NCBI RefSeq assembly: GCF_020379485.1 | Contig: NC_063448.1 | Location: forward strand, 45,083,218 to 45,147,217 | Direction of reading: 5' to 3' | DNA: 64,000 nt | Origin: Brassica napus | Lineage: Eukaryota > Streptophyta > Magnoliopsida > Brassicales > Brassicaceae | In this document: positions 11,318-23,157 of the stretch, in pieces | Layout: the number at the start of each line of letters is the position of its first letter | Position numbering within the stretch: the stretch's first letter is position 1 | The notes under the pieces: generated by a model | What the model was told of the DNA's origin: nothing | Seen by the model: only the letters and a program-made list of their open reading frames with translations | Database searches by the model: none | Program-made: the position numbers and the translations under genes

Positions 11318-11731
11318 AAAAGTTTATTTATATTTTACACTTAAATCTGTACTGAAACGCATAATTTAAAAATAAAAATAAACTAAAAACATGAAAAGTA
11401 TATTTTACAGTTTTATTTTTTTTCAGACGGAAGATAAAATATACACTTGTTTATCTGACAAAGAAACATTAATTGAAATTTGTAAAGCTTGGGAGTCAAG
11501 TGTAAAACAAGCATAAAAAAGAAGAAAATATACAATTTCTTTATTTGACAAAAATACGAAAGATTAAAAAATTCTAAAACTTGGGAGTCAAGTGTCGTCT
11601 AACCATCGACTGTCACGTGGACGTATAAATACTAATCTTCTTTACAATCCCTAATCACCAAAACCCTTTCGGAGCAGATCGCTCGAAAAACTAAACAGTA
11701 TCCGATCGTCATCATCTCCAGAGCAGTCGCC
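10712..11731. other. Spacer between nucleolin copies 2 and 3
   Basis: Positions 10800-11175 resemble 15700-16035 downstream of copy 3, showing that the duplication unit includes the 3' flank. Positions 11283-11315 are an (AT)n microsatellite. Positions 11455-11502 and 11550-11596 are two copies of a segment ending CTTGGGAGTCAAGTG that also occurs upstream of copy 1. This is probably the promoter region of copy 3. Confidence 0.6.
11283..11315. repeat. (AT)n microsatellite
   Basis: An uninterrupted run of alternating AT lies in the spacer between nucleolin copies 2 and 3. Confidence 0.9.
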
Positions 11732-14700
11732 ATGGTCAAGTCTAAGAAAGAATCCGTTAAAAAAGTAATCATCTTTCTCTCCTTCTAGCTTTGATGTCTT
11801 CGCTCTCTGTGCTGTCTTGATTTTTTGGGGGTGATCTAAACTCTGTTTTGTTTTTGGGGGATTTTCTAGGTCGAAGCAGCACCTGTCTCAACGACGAAGC
11901 CATCGAAGAAAAGTAAGTGTCCTTTTAACGTTTTGGGTTCGTAGCTGTTTGTTCGCTGTCTGTCTCTGGCGTAGTACTTTCGTGTTGTAATTGATGATCG
12001 GGGCTTTGTAGTTGTTTACATGAGTACTTAAGATCCAACAAGGTGTTCGATTTTGGCTCAAACATGGTGTTTGATTTTGACTTGTTTTCTCTGGTTCCGT
12101 CTGTTTGACGACGATGAAGGCGTTATGATTGATTGATTATTGGTGCTTAAGAAGACCCAACACAATGTTTGATTTTTGACTTGGCTGTTTTCGTTCGTCT
12201 TGTTTGCTCAAGGTAAGAGAGATGCGGAAGTTGATCTAGACATCAAAAAGAAGCAGAAGAAAGAGAAAGAGTTGGTTCAAGCTGAGAAAAAGGCACCACC
12301 ACCAAAGAAGGTAGAGACCAGCAGTAGTAGTTCTGATTCTGAGGATGAAGTCAGGGTATAACTTCAATCATTCACTTGATGCTGTGTAGATCTTTGGTAA
12401 AATTGACTTTTTGTTGATATGTTCAGAACTTTTGTTAGGTTTGACTTTAAATTACTTAACAGTTTTATTTGATTACTCACGTTAAATCTATTACTTTTGA
12501 AAATTCAGACTAAGAAAGCCATTGCCAAGAAACCTCTATCTAAGAAGGATGACTCATCTTCATCTTCGGATGAGGTATTAATCACATCATGATTCGTTAA
12601 ACATTCTATTGATGTTAAAGGAATCAACATGCTTCACTTTTGTTTTATTATCAGGAGGCTGTCACTGTGAAGAAGAAGCCAGCAACCCTTAAGAAAGCCA
12701 AGGCAGAGAGCAGCTCATCTGACGATTCTTCTTCTTCTTCAGACGAGGTATGAGTTACATTGTTACAGTGTTGGAGAAGTTTCATATCATATGCTTAATT
12801 GCTGGAGAATTGTCGTCTCATAAGACTAATCTGTATTTTTTTCTGGATAAATTATAATAGGAAGCCGCCCCTCCGAAGAAGCAACCAGCAGTTGTTACGA
12901 AAGCCAAAGCAGAGAGCAGCTCATCTGAGGATGATGAATCTTCTTCAGACGAGGTATGAAATGCAGCAAGCACTACATGCTTAGTTAAAATGTTTGTGTT
13001 ATGTCACACTAATCTGCAATTTGTTTTTCGATAAATTATTATTAGGAGGTCGTCCCTGCTAAGAAGCAGCCAGCAGTTGTTAAGAAAGCCAAGGTAGAGA
13101 GCAGCTCATCTGAGGATGAATCTTCTTCAGACGAGGTATGAGTTGCGTCAGTACATGTTTAGCTCAATGTTAGGGAATGTCATATTCATCTGTATATTTG
13201 TTTTATGATTTATTAGGAACCAGCAGTTGTTAAGAAAGACAGCTCATCCGAAGAAGAATCTTCTTCAGACGAGGTATGAATTGCTTCATTACTTGTTAGC
13301 TCAATGCTAGAAAAACTTCATGTCTTATTCTTAAGTTCTGCTTAGCACATATTCTTTAGTTTGCAATTTCTTTTATAAAACGTTTTTAGGAATCCGTCCC
13401 TGCGAAGAAGCAACCGACGACTACTCTAAAGGCTGCCAAGGCAGAGAGCAGTTCATCATCGGAGGATGAATCTTCTTCTGACGAGGTAAGGATTGCATAG
13501 TCATGTTAATTAGCTTAACGTTACAGGAATATCATATACTGACTTTGTTGTCACTGTCTGTTGATAAAACATAAATAGGAATCTGCCCCTCCAAAGAAGC
13601 AACCAACAGTTGTCAAGAGTGTCAAGCCAGCTGCAAAAGATTCATCATCCTCAGAGGATGAAGACTCAGAAGATGAGAAGGTATGGAAATGCATTGTTAC
13701 TTGCGTTCAGAAACACAATCAGCAGGACAGAAAAGTGAATTGTTTGTTTCTTTTATTTTTGTATAGAAAAAGGAACCTGCCACAAAGAAGCTTCCAGCTG
13801 CTGCTAAAACCAAATCAGACTCATCAGAGGAAGATTCTGATGATGAGGTTTGTTACACAGTTTCTAGTTCTTCGTACACTTTTTAACAGATAGTTTCCTT
13901 GTCTTTTAACTTACCTAGTCCATAACTTTGCCTTACTTCCAGGAAAGTGATGATGAGAAACCTCCTACAAAGAAGGTATTTATTTATTTTTTATTATTTT
14001 TAGTCACACAAGTGTCAGGAAATAGAGGGAAACTGGTTTGCCTTGTTATGCAGGCTAAAGTTTCTCCAACAAAAACTTCTAAACAAGAAAGCAGCAGTGG
14101 CGAATCTAGTGAGGAGGAGAGTGAAGATGAGAAAGTAGCTCCAAAGAAAAAGGTAACGTGTACTTTTATGTAGAATGTAAGATGATACATCATTATTCTA
14201 ACTTTAAATCAATCTTTTGATAAAAAAAAGCAGGATACTGATGTTGAAATGGCAGAGGCAGAGCAGAAATCAGAGGCAAAACAAGTAAGAACTTAATCCT
14301 GTTAAATGAGGCTGTGAATTGTATTCCTTGGTTATGGCTACATTTTATGTAATCGTTGTAATGTAATAACTCTTAATCTTACAGCCGAAGACGCCAACTA
14401 CTCAGAGACCAACCACTCAGGCTCGAGGAGGATCAACTACACTATTTGCTGGAAATCTTCCCTTTCAAATTGAGAAATCTGACGTGTAAGTGCACATACG
14501 TGTTTTTTTTCTTAATGCTCTTCCGATAGAATGCTGTTATTTGATACTTATATAACTCATAAACAGAGAGAATTTCTTCAAAGAAGTTGGTGGAATCGTC
14601 GATGTCAGATTTGCTTCACATCCAGATGGCCGTCTTAAAGGATACGGGCATTTTGAGTTTGCTTCTGCAGAAGCAGCTCTGAAGGTAAGTTGCCCTTCTT

Positions 14701-15689
14701 TTCTTTGGAGTCGTTACCTTTGATGTTGGAATATTACTGTGAATGTATCGTTGGGTGTTTGGAATGTGCAGGCATTGAAACTGATGAATGGTAAACCATT
14801 ACTAGGCCGCACTATTAGGCTATCTGATGCTAACGCCAAGCCTGCTCCACGAAGCAGGTACTTTTTTCTTACCTGCCATACAAATAACATGTCGTTTATA
14901 TAATTGTTTTCCGGGCTAAATATCATTTTGATTTGCAGCAATGCTGATGGCAACTTCCAGAGCAACCGCAAAGGAGAAGGAAGCCAAGTTAAAACGATTT
15001 TTGTTTCAAAATTCGATAAGTCTGTGGCTGAACGTGATGTATGGATCCTCATCTTCAACTTTCTTTAAACCATTTTCTATCTATGATGCAAACATTTAAA
15101 AAATAAAATAATAATCTGTTGTGAACATTGCCAGATGATATGTGCGTTGAGAGAGCATTTTAGTGATTGTGGAGAGATCACAAGGATTTCTTTACCTTGT
15201 GATCAAGAGACTGGTGCTACCAGGGGGTTAGTAACTCTCTTCTTTGGTGAATGATAATGATGATACTAATTGAACATATGTTTTTATTTCAGGATGGCTT
15301 ATCTAGATTTTATCAACGAGGATGGATTCAACAAGGCATTGGAACTAAACGGAAGTGAACTGGGAGGATGGAACATATTGGTGCTCGAGGGTAAACCAAG
15401 AGGATGGAATTCTGATGGAAATAATGATGGTGATCGTTTCACAGCTACTAGGCCCGGTCGTCGCCCCCCTGGAAGAGGCATTCCTGGTCGTAGCCGCCCT
15501 GGAAGAGCTCCTCCTGGTCGTGGTGACCGTAGAACACCCAGCAAACCAAGTGTATTTGCTTCAGCAGAAGGTCTGTTTCTTCTCTACTCGTCCCTTGAAG
15601 CTTTTTGTGACTTGTAGAATCTCTTCTCGTAAACTTTTGCTTTTGTATATATTGTCGTTGCAGGGAAGAAGATCGTCTTTGATGATTAG
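11732..15689 (+). CDS. NUC2: Nucleolin (NUC2-like), tandem copy 3, full-length
   Basis: Twenty-one exons join in frame to 626 residues: 11732-11764, 11870-11912, 12213-12355, 12509-12574, 12655-12747, 12861-12953, 13046-13135, 13217-13273, 13390-13485, 13579-13680, 13767-13847, 13943-13975, 14054-14152, 14234-14284, 14385-14485, 14567-14684, 14772-14857, 14939-15038, 15135-15226, 15293-15570, 15664-15689. Residues 1-360 alternate lysine/proline blocks with Ser/Asp/Glu tracts (SSSEDESSSDE type), likely casein-kinase-2-type sites. RRM1 (about 379-455) has LFAGNL and LKGYGHFEFA; RRM2 (about 478-560) has TIFVSKF and TRGMAYLDF. A PGRRPPGRG-type Gly/Arg tail and a terminal GKKIVFDD follow. This is the domain plan of plant nucleolins, which act in rDNA chromatin and pre-rRNA processing. 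Synteny with At3g18610 supports NUC2; it is the best candidate for the functional ancestral copy. Confidence 0.9.
12655..13485 (+). repeat. Tandemly repeated acidic exons of nucleolin copy 3
   Basis: Five consecutive coding exons (12655-12747, 12861-12953, 13046-13135, 13217-13273, 13390-13485) share one plan: GAG/GAA start, PAVVKKAKAESSSSE-like middle, and TCTTCTTCAGACGAG or close variant just before the donor. The introns between them also resemble each other (GTATGA ... ATTATTAG). All are multiples of three and phase 0-0. Confidence 0.85.
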
Positions 15690-16496
15690 TGAAAAAGCTT
15701 GGCTCTTCTTTTATTCTAGTATCTTTCAGCCCTTTTTTTGCCTAGTTTATGAGAAAAACTCTAAAGCTTATATGATGATTTGGTTACTCTTGGATTTAGT
15801 TTTGTTTTTGTTTGCTTAAAGTTTTGCTGGTGTGACATTTTTACTTTGGTAGAAACTTTTAATGAATTGCTTAAACTCATGGCTCGTTTTATTGTTGGTC
15901 TAATGTTTTATTTAAAAGTTGATTATAGTCTTCATATTATATTATGAAATTTTTTTGTTATGGTATTTTCAATACGGAAAGTTGGTATTTGAGAAAAATT
16001 GATGTTATGTTTAGACCATTTCTAATACCCTAGGAGAGGTTTAAGGTTTGAGTCTTAACATTTGCGAGGACCGGGATTAAACAACCAGTACTTCTTGTTA
16101 ATGGCACAAAAAATTATGAATTCGATTTCTGATGGGTCTATTTCATGTGATGTTTTGTTAATTTTTCAAATGTTTGTAAATTTTGTTTATTGGTCTTGCA
16201 ATTACCACAAGATTTTTTTTCTGAGTCTTGCAATTACGCAAGATTTTTTTTTGCGTGGTTTAACTTCACTTGCACAATATCAATATCGTAAATAATTTCT
16301 CCATGTCCACTGTTTCATTACTATATATCAAGTATGCTTAACTCTGAATATAACCAACAATTAAATAAATACACTTAAAAAATATATAGATAACCAAAAC
16401 AATTTTGTTAAACCTTTTAATATATATACCATAAATAGGTATCACAATTCACCTAATTCAATGGCGAACAAAATAATTGTAAACAAATAATAAGAA
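15690..16496. other. 3' flank of nucleolin copy 3 and AT-rich spacer
   Basis: Positions 15700-16035 repeat the 3' flank of copy 2. No gene was seen; the small ORF at 16062-16295 has no recognisable domain. Confidence 0.55.
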
Positions 16497-17523
16497 CTAG
16501 ATTATGATCCGCGCCTTGCCCGAGATAAACATTATATATAAAAATTATTTTATTTATTATATGTTATTACATATTATGAAATAATAAATATATATTGAAT
16601 AATTAAAAGTTAGTAACTATTACATATATAATTAAATTGGTGCGAACGTATAAATCAATTTTATTAATCCAAACAATTTTTTTTTAAAATTTGATAGGAT
16701 ATGTAACTAAATTTAAATGATATTAACATACATAGTATATTTTAAATATTAATGTCTATTAAATGATGTTTTCTACTCATATGTTTTTTTATCATGTGTA
16801 TCTTTAATAGCAAAAACTTTAAATTACTGATAACAAAATTTTCATTGTGAGATTAATAATTTTAGTAATTTATAATTTTAAAAAATATATCAATGTTAGT
16901 TCAAAACTTTTATCAAAAAAAATTATTCAAAGTAAATTTTGAAATTAAAATATTTATTTATTCAATATGGTTTATAGTTTAGTTTAGAATGATATATATA
17001 CATATATATTTTTAATCTTAATGATTAATTAAATTAGACTTTTATTTATATGATTTTGTAATCATTTGTATTTTGTCATAACAAAAATTTTAAACCATGG
17101 ATCGCAAAATTTGAATGTGAGACTTTTAACAGTTTTAGTAATTTATAGTCGTTTTTTAAAATTCAAAATATAACATATACAGAAAAATCTAAATTTTTAT
17201 AATATGATTATTGTGATTTTTTTAAATTTTTTTAATAATTTAAAATGAAACAAATTTGATAGAAGATATATTATTTTTTTATCAGATCTTTATTATTCAA
17301 AATCATTAATTGTCATATATACTTTAGCCACATTAGGCAATTCTGTAATTTTTATTTAAAGAAATAATAAATGACATTACTAATGAATTTATGGTTAGTT
17401 TAATAAAAAGCTTATAATATAATTAGATGGACCAACGTATTTCTCTAATAATTCTAAGAATCATTCTAGTGATGACACGTGATTATAAAAATAAGTTGTA
17501 ATGTTTCACAAATAATATATAGG
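16497..17523 (-). mobile_element. Helitron-like element, non-autonomous
   Basis: On the minus strand it ends in CTAG (16497-16500), preceded by a GC-rich CTCGGGCAAGGCGCGGATC segment and followed by T. This is the Helitron 3' signature, though its hairpin is degenerate. Its other end (minus strand) reads CTATATATTATTTGTGAAAC, like the TC-TATATTATTTG start of AtREP Helitrons, with the first base changed. The interior is AT-rich and non-coding. Confidence 0.6.
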
Positions 17524-18137
17524 GGATGGATATGCAAAAGAAACAATAAGAATGGATATAAGTTTGCATTTCGTTTGATCGAAATCATTGTTCTTTAACG
17601 TTTGTTGGGGTCTAAACTGAAACAAACGTTATTTATAAGGTTTTTTTTTTCCATACGAATTAAGCTGACTGTTTAAAAAAAAAAGATTTATTAAAAAAAA
17701 CAACACAAGTCAAACGTTACAAAGAAAGACTCGTTAAACCCTAAACCTTTTCTCTCCACCCTAAACCTTTTCTCTCCGCCGCGTTCTCACTTTTCTCCAC
17801 TGCTCTTCACCATCGCATGTAAGTTTCTTTGCTGTTTATTTTCTTCCAGTATCACTTCCTTTTACGGGCTCTTACAAAACCGTACACACCTTTTAGTTTG
17901 GTAATACAATCCTAAAAAGTTTTTGGATTTGAGAATCGAAATTGTCGGTTTCATTATTAATTGCGAACTCGTTTGATGGAGAAACCTTGGTTTCGGTCGG
18001 CTTGCATTGTCTGTTTTGGAACTGGTCCCTCTTTATGAGATTTTTATAGTTACTCTCGAAATTGATATTTTTTTTTCAATTTAATATAGTCTCTGTATTT
18101 TTGATGCAGAGAGTTGATTAACTGAAAGAGAGCAGAC
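17524..18137 (+). promoter_or_regulatory. RH51 promoter, telo-box and 5' UTR intron
   Basis: AAACCCTAA (telo-box) is at 17736-17744. It lies in a direct repeat of CCCTAAACCTTTTCTCTCC (17739-17757 and 17759-17777). A probable 5' UTR intron runs from GTAAGTTTCT at 17819 to GATGCAG at 18109, 28 bp before the ATG. A leader intron plus telo-box is common for plant translation and ribosome-biogenesis genes. Confidence 0.6.
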
Positions 18138-21100
18138 ATGGTTGAGCTGGAGAAGAAATCCAGTGATGAGCTCAAGAAGAGAGTCAGGAAGCGAAACCGT
18201 GGGAAGAAGAACGACCAGCAAAAGGCGGAAGAAGAAGAAGAAGAAACCCACAAGGTAGAGGAAAACGCAGATGGAATCCAGAACAAGATGGAGAAAAAGG
18301 TTAAGAAAGTGAAGAAGCAGCAAGGAAGAGGCAAAACTGATGAAGATGAAGAAGAAGAGGTGGAAGCAAATGAAGAAGAAGAGAAGAAGATGGTGGTTGT
18401 TGGTAAAGGGATAATGACTAATGAGACTTTTGAATCCCTTGACTTATCTGAGCAGACTTTCCAAGCTATCAAGGCCATGGGCTTTGAGCACATGACTCAA
18501 GTACGTAAAAAAATCTTGAACCTTTTTTCTCATATTTAGACCAGGTTTTGAATTTCTTGTGGTATGTTTCTTAAGTTTCTTAAATCATTTGCTATCATTT
18601 AGATTCAAGCTGGATCAATTCCTCCCCTTTTGGAGGGGAAAGATGTTCTTGGTGCTGCTAGGACTGGTTCTGGTAAAACCCTTGCTTTTCTCATACCGGC
18701 TGTAGAGTTGCTCTTTAAAGAGCATTTCTCTCCTCGCAACAGGACTGGTGTCATCGTTATTTGCCCCACAAGAGAACTTGCTATTCAGGTAATTTATCTA
18801 CCATACTGTCATTGTCAGTAGATGAGTCCTGTAATAAAAAATCTGTGAGTTTCTCATCTTTCATGTAGTTGACTGACTCATTGTAATTACATTGGTTTTG
18901 TAAAGTGTGAATATTGTTGTACGTTCCCATTTTTTCACTGTACTATTTTTGATATTGCAGACAAAAAATGTGGCGGAGGAGCTAGTCAAGCATCACTCGC
19001 TGACGGTCAGCATGGTTATTGGTGGCAATAACAGAAGGACAGAAGCACAACGTATTGCAAATGGTTCTAATTTGTTGATTGCAACCCCTGGGCGTCTTCT
19101 TGACCATCTTCAACACACAAAGGGTTTCATTTATAAACACCTCAAGGTACTCTCCTTTTCAGTGTTCCATTTGGACCGTGTTCTTGTCTTATTTTTTGGG
19201 GAAGTAGATGTTGTAAACTATTACTGTTGAGCCACATAGACATCTTTTCTTATAGATAAACAAAGCAAGTAAAAGAGCCATAGATGAATGGTATACACCA
19301 GCTTATGATGTAGTCATTTTGCCGCCTTTTGATTGAACTAGAGAGCGAAAACTTCAGAATGTTTGGCTTATAATTAAATTTTTGGCTTGAGCTGTATTTG
19401 TAATAATATTGGATATTTATCTTTGCATGCGTTCCTGTAAATTGCAGTGCCTTGTGATCGATGAAGCTGACAGAATCCTGGAAGAAAATTTTGAGGAAGA
19501 CATGAATAAGATTCTAAAGATTTTACCGAAGGTAAATTATCTCTCTGGGTCTTAATTAAGGTTTAATAAGAATAGAAATGAGAAACTAGATAAATTATAA
19601 CCTTTCAGTATCATAGATCCCTTCTCTTTGCTTTTTGCTCTAAGTTTTCCTATAAATCAACATGGCATTGTATTGCTATTATCCTCGGCCAAAACCCACT
19701 AGTGAAATAGTTTTGTTGGATTATGTATGTTATGGTTTGGAGTTTGTTGTGATTAAAGTTATAACTACGTATATGCAGACTAGGCAAACCGCACTATTCT
19801 CTGCCACTCAAACCTCCAAGGTTATTTTCTTTTAGCTGCGGTATTGTCATTATTAGTACTCGCTGTTTCTTACTCTTTTGAATCGTTGCAGGTTCAAGAT
19901 CTTGCTCGGGTGTCATTGACCTCTCCTGTTCTAGTTGATGTCGATGACGGTAGACGCAAGGTATGAATCAGAAACATTCTGGTAATGAAAATTTAACGAG
20001 CATGCCATGAAGTTTTTAACTTAAATGATTTTCCAAAACTTTTAGGTGACAAATGAAGGATTGGAGCAAGGCTACTGTGTTGTTCCGAGCGAGAAAAGAC
20101 TTCTCCTCCTAATCTCTTTTTTGAAGAAGAATCTAAACAAAAAAATAATGGTGTTCTTCTCGACGTGCAAGTCTGTACAGTTCCATGCCGAGATCATGAA
20201 ACTAATCAACGTGGAAAGCTGTGACATCCATGGAGGACTGGACCAGAACCGAAGGACTAAAACCTTTTTTGACTTTATGAAAGCAGAGAAAGGTATTCTG
20301 TTGTGTACTGATGTGGCTGCTCGTGGTCTTGACATTCCTGCGGTGGTACGTATACACACTTGGTTCTCTCATTGATTATAAATACTCAAATAGTATTACT
20401 GAAAACATATTGTGTTGAATCTTATTATCTGTAGGACTGGATTATACAGTATGATCCTCCAGACAAGCCAACGGTAGGAGAAATACTTAAGCTCATATAC
20501 CTCATCTCTATGTTTATGTGAATCTTTGATTGTTTGTGGGTGTTGTTGTTGTTTGCAGGAGTATATCCATAGGGTTGGCCGAACAGCTCGTGGAGAAGGA
20601 GCAAAGGGAAAGGCATTGCTTGTCTTGATACCTGAAGAGCTTCAGTTTATTCGTTACCTTAAGGTATTAATTGTATCTTGGAATTTTTTTGTGGGTAAAC
20701 AACCTACTTGTTTATTGATTTGTACTCTAATCAACAGGCTGCAAAAGTACCTGTAAAAGAGCTTGAGTTCAATGAAAAGAAGCTTCTGAATGTCCGATCC
20801 GCCCTGGTAATAGTTCTGATTCAGTCTATTTGTTGGTGAATGATTTTGCATCTGTAGCTGGATTAGTTGTAACAACACCGTTCTTTTATTGTACTCGTCA
20901 TGCAGGAGAAGTATGTAGCCAGTGACTATAATCTGAACAAGACAGCCAAGGACGCGTACAGGGCTTACATCGCAGCATACAATTCACATTCTCTGAAGGA
21001 CATCTTTAATGTTCACCGGCTCGATCTCCAGGTATTGTTCACACACGTATAAACCATTGTTCTTGCAATATAACTTTGTGGGTTTTCATATTTTTTTTGT

Positions 21101-21280
21101 AATGGGGGGTTGTGACAGGCGGTTGCTCTATCGTTCTGTTTCTCATCGCCGCCAAAAGTGAATCTGAACATAGAAAGTGGAGCTGGGAAGGTGAGGAAAG
21201 CTAGGAATCAGCAAGCGCGTAATGGCTTCTCTCCTTACAGTCCCTATGGCAAAGTCAGGTCCACACCCAAAGAGGCATGA
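18138..21280 (+). CDS. RH51: DEAD-box ATP-dependent RNA helicase 51-like (Has1/DDX18 family)
   Basis: Twelve exons (18138-18500, 18603-18788, 18961-19146, 19448-19531, 19779-19820, 19892-19960, 20046-20345, 20435-20473, 20559-20663, 20738-20806, 20906-21031, 21119-21280) join in frame to 576 residues. After a lysine/glutamate-rich, probably nucleolar-targeting N-terminus come the Q motif (about 97-121), motif [10 protein letters not shown] (139-147), TPGR, DEAD (250-253), SAT (281-283), ARGLD and HRVGRTAR (427-434). A basic C-terminus follows. The Has1/DDX18 family remodels pre-60S and pre-40S rRNA-snoRNA complexes. It lies next to the nucleolin cluster as At3g18600 lies next to At3g18610. 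No break is visible. Confidence 0.92.
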
Positions 21281-21821
21281 AGTGTCTCCACCGGCCTAAA
21301 AGATTAGGACTGCCTGGAAAACCTTTTCTTATTTGTTTTATAAAAGTTACCATCAAGTTTTGTTACCATAAACTGTACTCTATTTTTTTTTTTAATTTAG
21401 GTTAAATATTTCTTGTAATACTTCAGTTCTATTTGTTATATGAATTGTTTAATTTATTTAAGGCAATTTCTTCACTACCAAGTTTAATTAATGTATATAT
21501 TAACAACTATAGTACTGTGATTTTTAATTGAAATGAAATGTTTCTTGTAGAGTACTTAACATGTATTGGTTGCGTTAGTGGCAGATTTCTCTAAATATTT
21601 TTTTTTTTCTGAAACAAACACTAATAAGACACATAAAGAAAGTGTAAAGATCCATATAAATAATGAGGCTACAAGAAAAGAGAACATATTTTGATTGAAA
21701 CATAAATCAATGTGTTTATTCGAAATAGTGAGTGCCTAAGAATGAAGCAGCCTGATGGACTGATGGTGAATGAAGAACCTCAAGAGAACAAAATGCTAAA
21801 CCGGCCTAAAATCTTCTTAAA
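21281..21821. other. Convergent spacer, RH51 / ENODL5-like
   Basis: It holds the 3' UTRs of two tail-to-tail genes in AT-rich sequence. Nothing else was seen. Confidence 0.5.
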
Positions 21822-22483
21822 CTAAACCCAACCAAAAACAGAAACAGCTATAATTGCATAGACAACAAAACCGGAACTACTGAACTGGACTGTTGTTTTC
21901 AAGGCATTGCTCTTCTTGTGAGTAGAGGCCGGGAGAGATGGAGGAGAAGAAGAAGATGAAGAAGGGGACGAAGGAGAAGGAGAATCTGGAGTAGACTCCT
22001 CCGGCTCCATAACTTTGATGATCATCTTCTGACCCTTTTCGCAGTGGCCCGAGACACCGCTAATGAAGTAAAAGAAACCGGGACGGTCTAGTTTAAAAAC
22101 AGTATCTTCATTGTTCGAATAAAAATGCGGTTTAGTAGTTTTGCATTTCTTGTACTCGTCTTCTGATGACACAACTAACACTGAGTCTTTGTTGTACTTG
22201 AAACCTTCGCCAAAATAATAAAAGAGTTCATTCATTATTCATATTTATGTTTGTAAAAATGAAAACTGTGTACAGAAAAAGAATACATACGAACAGTGTC
22301 GCCAACTTTAAAGCGGTTGTGTGAAGCCCATTGGTTAAACACATCTCCATGAGTCTTGTTAGATTGTGGTACGAGCCAACCATCATCTCCTCCAACTTCA
22401 AACTCAGTGCTTGAAACACATGATGAAAACATATAAAACGAAACAATAATAGTGACGAGAGTGATCTTCTTCAGTGGACTCAT
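21822..22483 (-). CDS. ENODL5: Early nodulin-like phytocyanin-family protein, GPI-anchored
   Basis: Two exons (22483-22291 and 22204-21822) give 191 residues. Order of parts: signal peptide (about 1-24, basic then hydrophobic), plastocyanin-like domain (about 26-128, from FEVGGDDGW to GHCEKGQKM), Ser/Pro-rich linker with a run of serines, and a hydrophobic C-terminal tail (VVYAIIAVSVFGWV) typical of a GPI signal. The two cysteines of the conserved disulfide are present. The first copper-ligand histidine is absent (FKYNKDSVLVV), as in the ENODL subfamily, so it probably does not bind copper. It is expected at the outer face of the plasma membrane. Convergent with RH51 and divergent from mtSSB, as At3g18590. 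Confidence 0.9.
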
Positions 22484-23157
22484 TTCTTGTATTTTGGATT
22501 GATATCAAAGGGAGGGAGCTCTAACAAAAAATATTTATTGGACTTGTAAAGTTACCAGAGAGTACTTTTTTTCTCTCTGCCGTTATGGTTTGAGAATGCT
22601 CTGAGGTTTTGAGTTTAAAAAGAGGTGAGACTTCGAGGTCTGTTAGTATTCTTCTCCACATCTTGAGGGATAATTAACTATCTTTGACTTGGTAAATTAC
22701 ATTTTTGAAAACAAAAGATAACTTGTGGAAACAGCATGACTCAAAGTTGTTGAGGAATTATATCAGATTTTGTGCGATATTTACTTATCGTGTTTTGAAT
22801 TCACAAAATTCAAAACTATGTGGACAATGTGTGTTTCCAAAAGAATTATTGAAACTAATTTGGTGAAAATAAGGATCATTTACAATTTGTTTTCGCTCTA
22901 ATTAATACTTCAACCAATATTAATCTAGAATAAAACTATTAATAACTAAAATAAGGATACGTGTGTGGCTTGCTTGTATCTTTGGTGAAGACGGAAGCAA
23001 ATTTATTCTCATTTTGGTTAAAATTGTTATCTTATAAAGTTTTGGTAAAAATTGTTAGATTTAGAATAGTTTAGGCCTTTCTTCCCAAAAACATTTTCAC
23101 CGCTTTGATCCGTTTATTTAGGGTTTAAGACGTAACACCCAGAATCCGTTCGATTCA
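22484..23157. promoter_or_regulatory. Divergent promoter region, ENODL5-like / mtSSB
   Basis: The two genes are transcribed away from each other across 674 bp. A telo-box complement TTAGGGTTT is at 23118-23126, 32 bp before the mtSSB start. No other coding sequence was seen. Confidence 0.5.
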
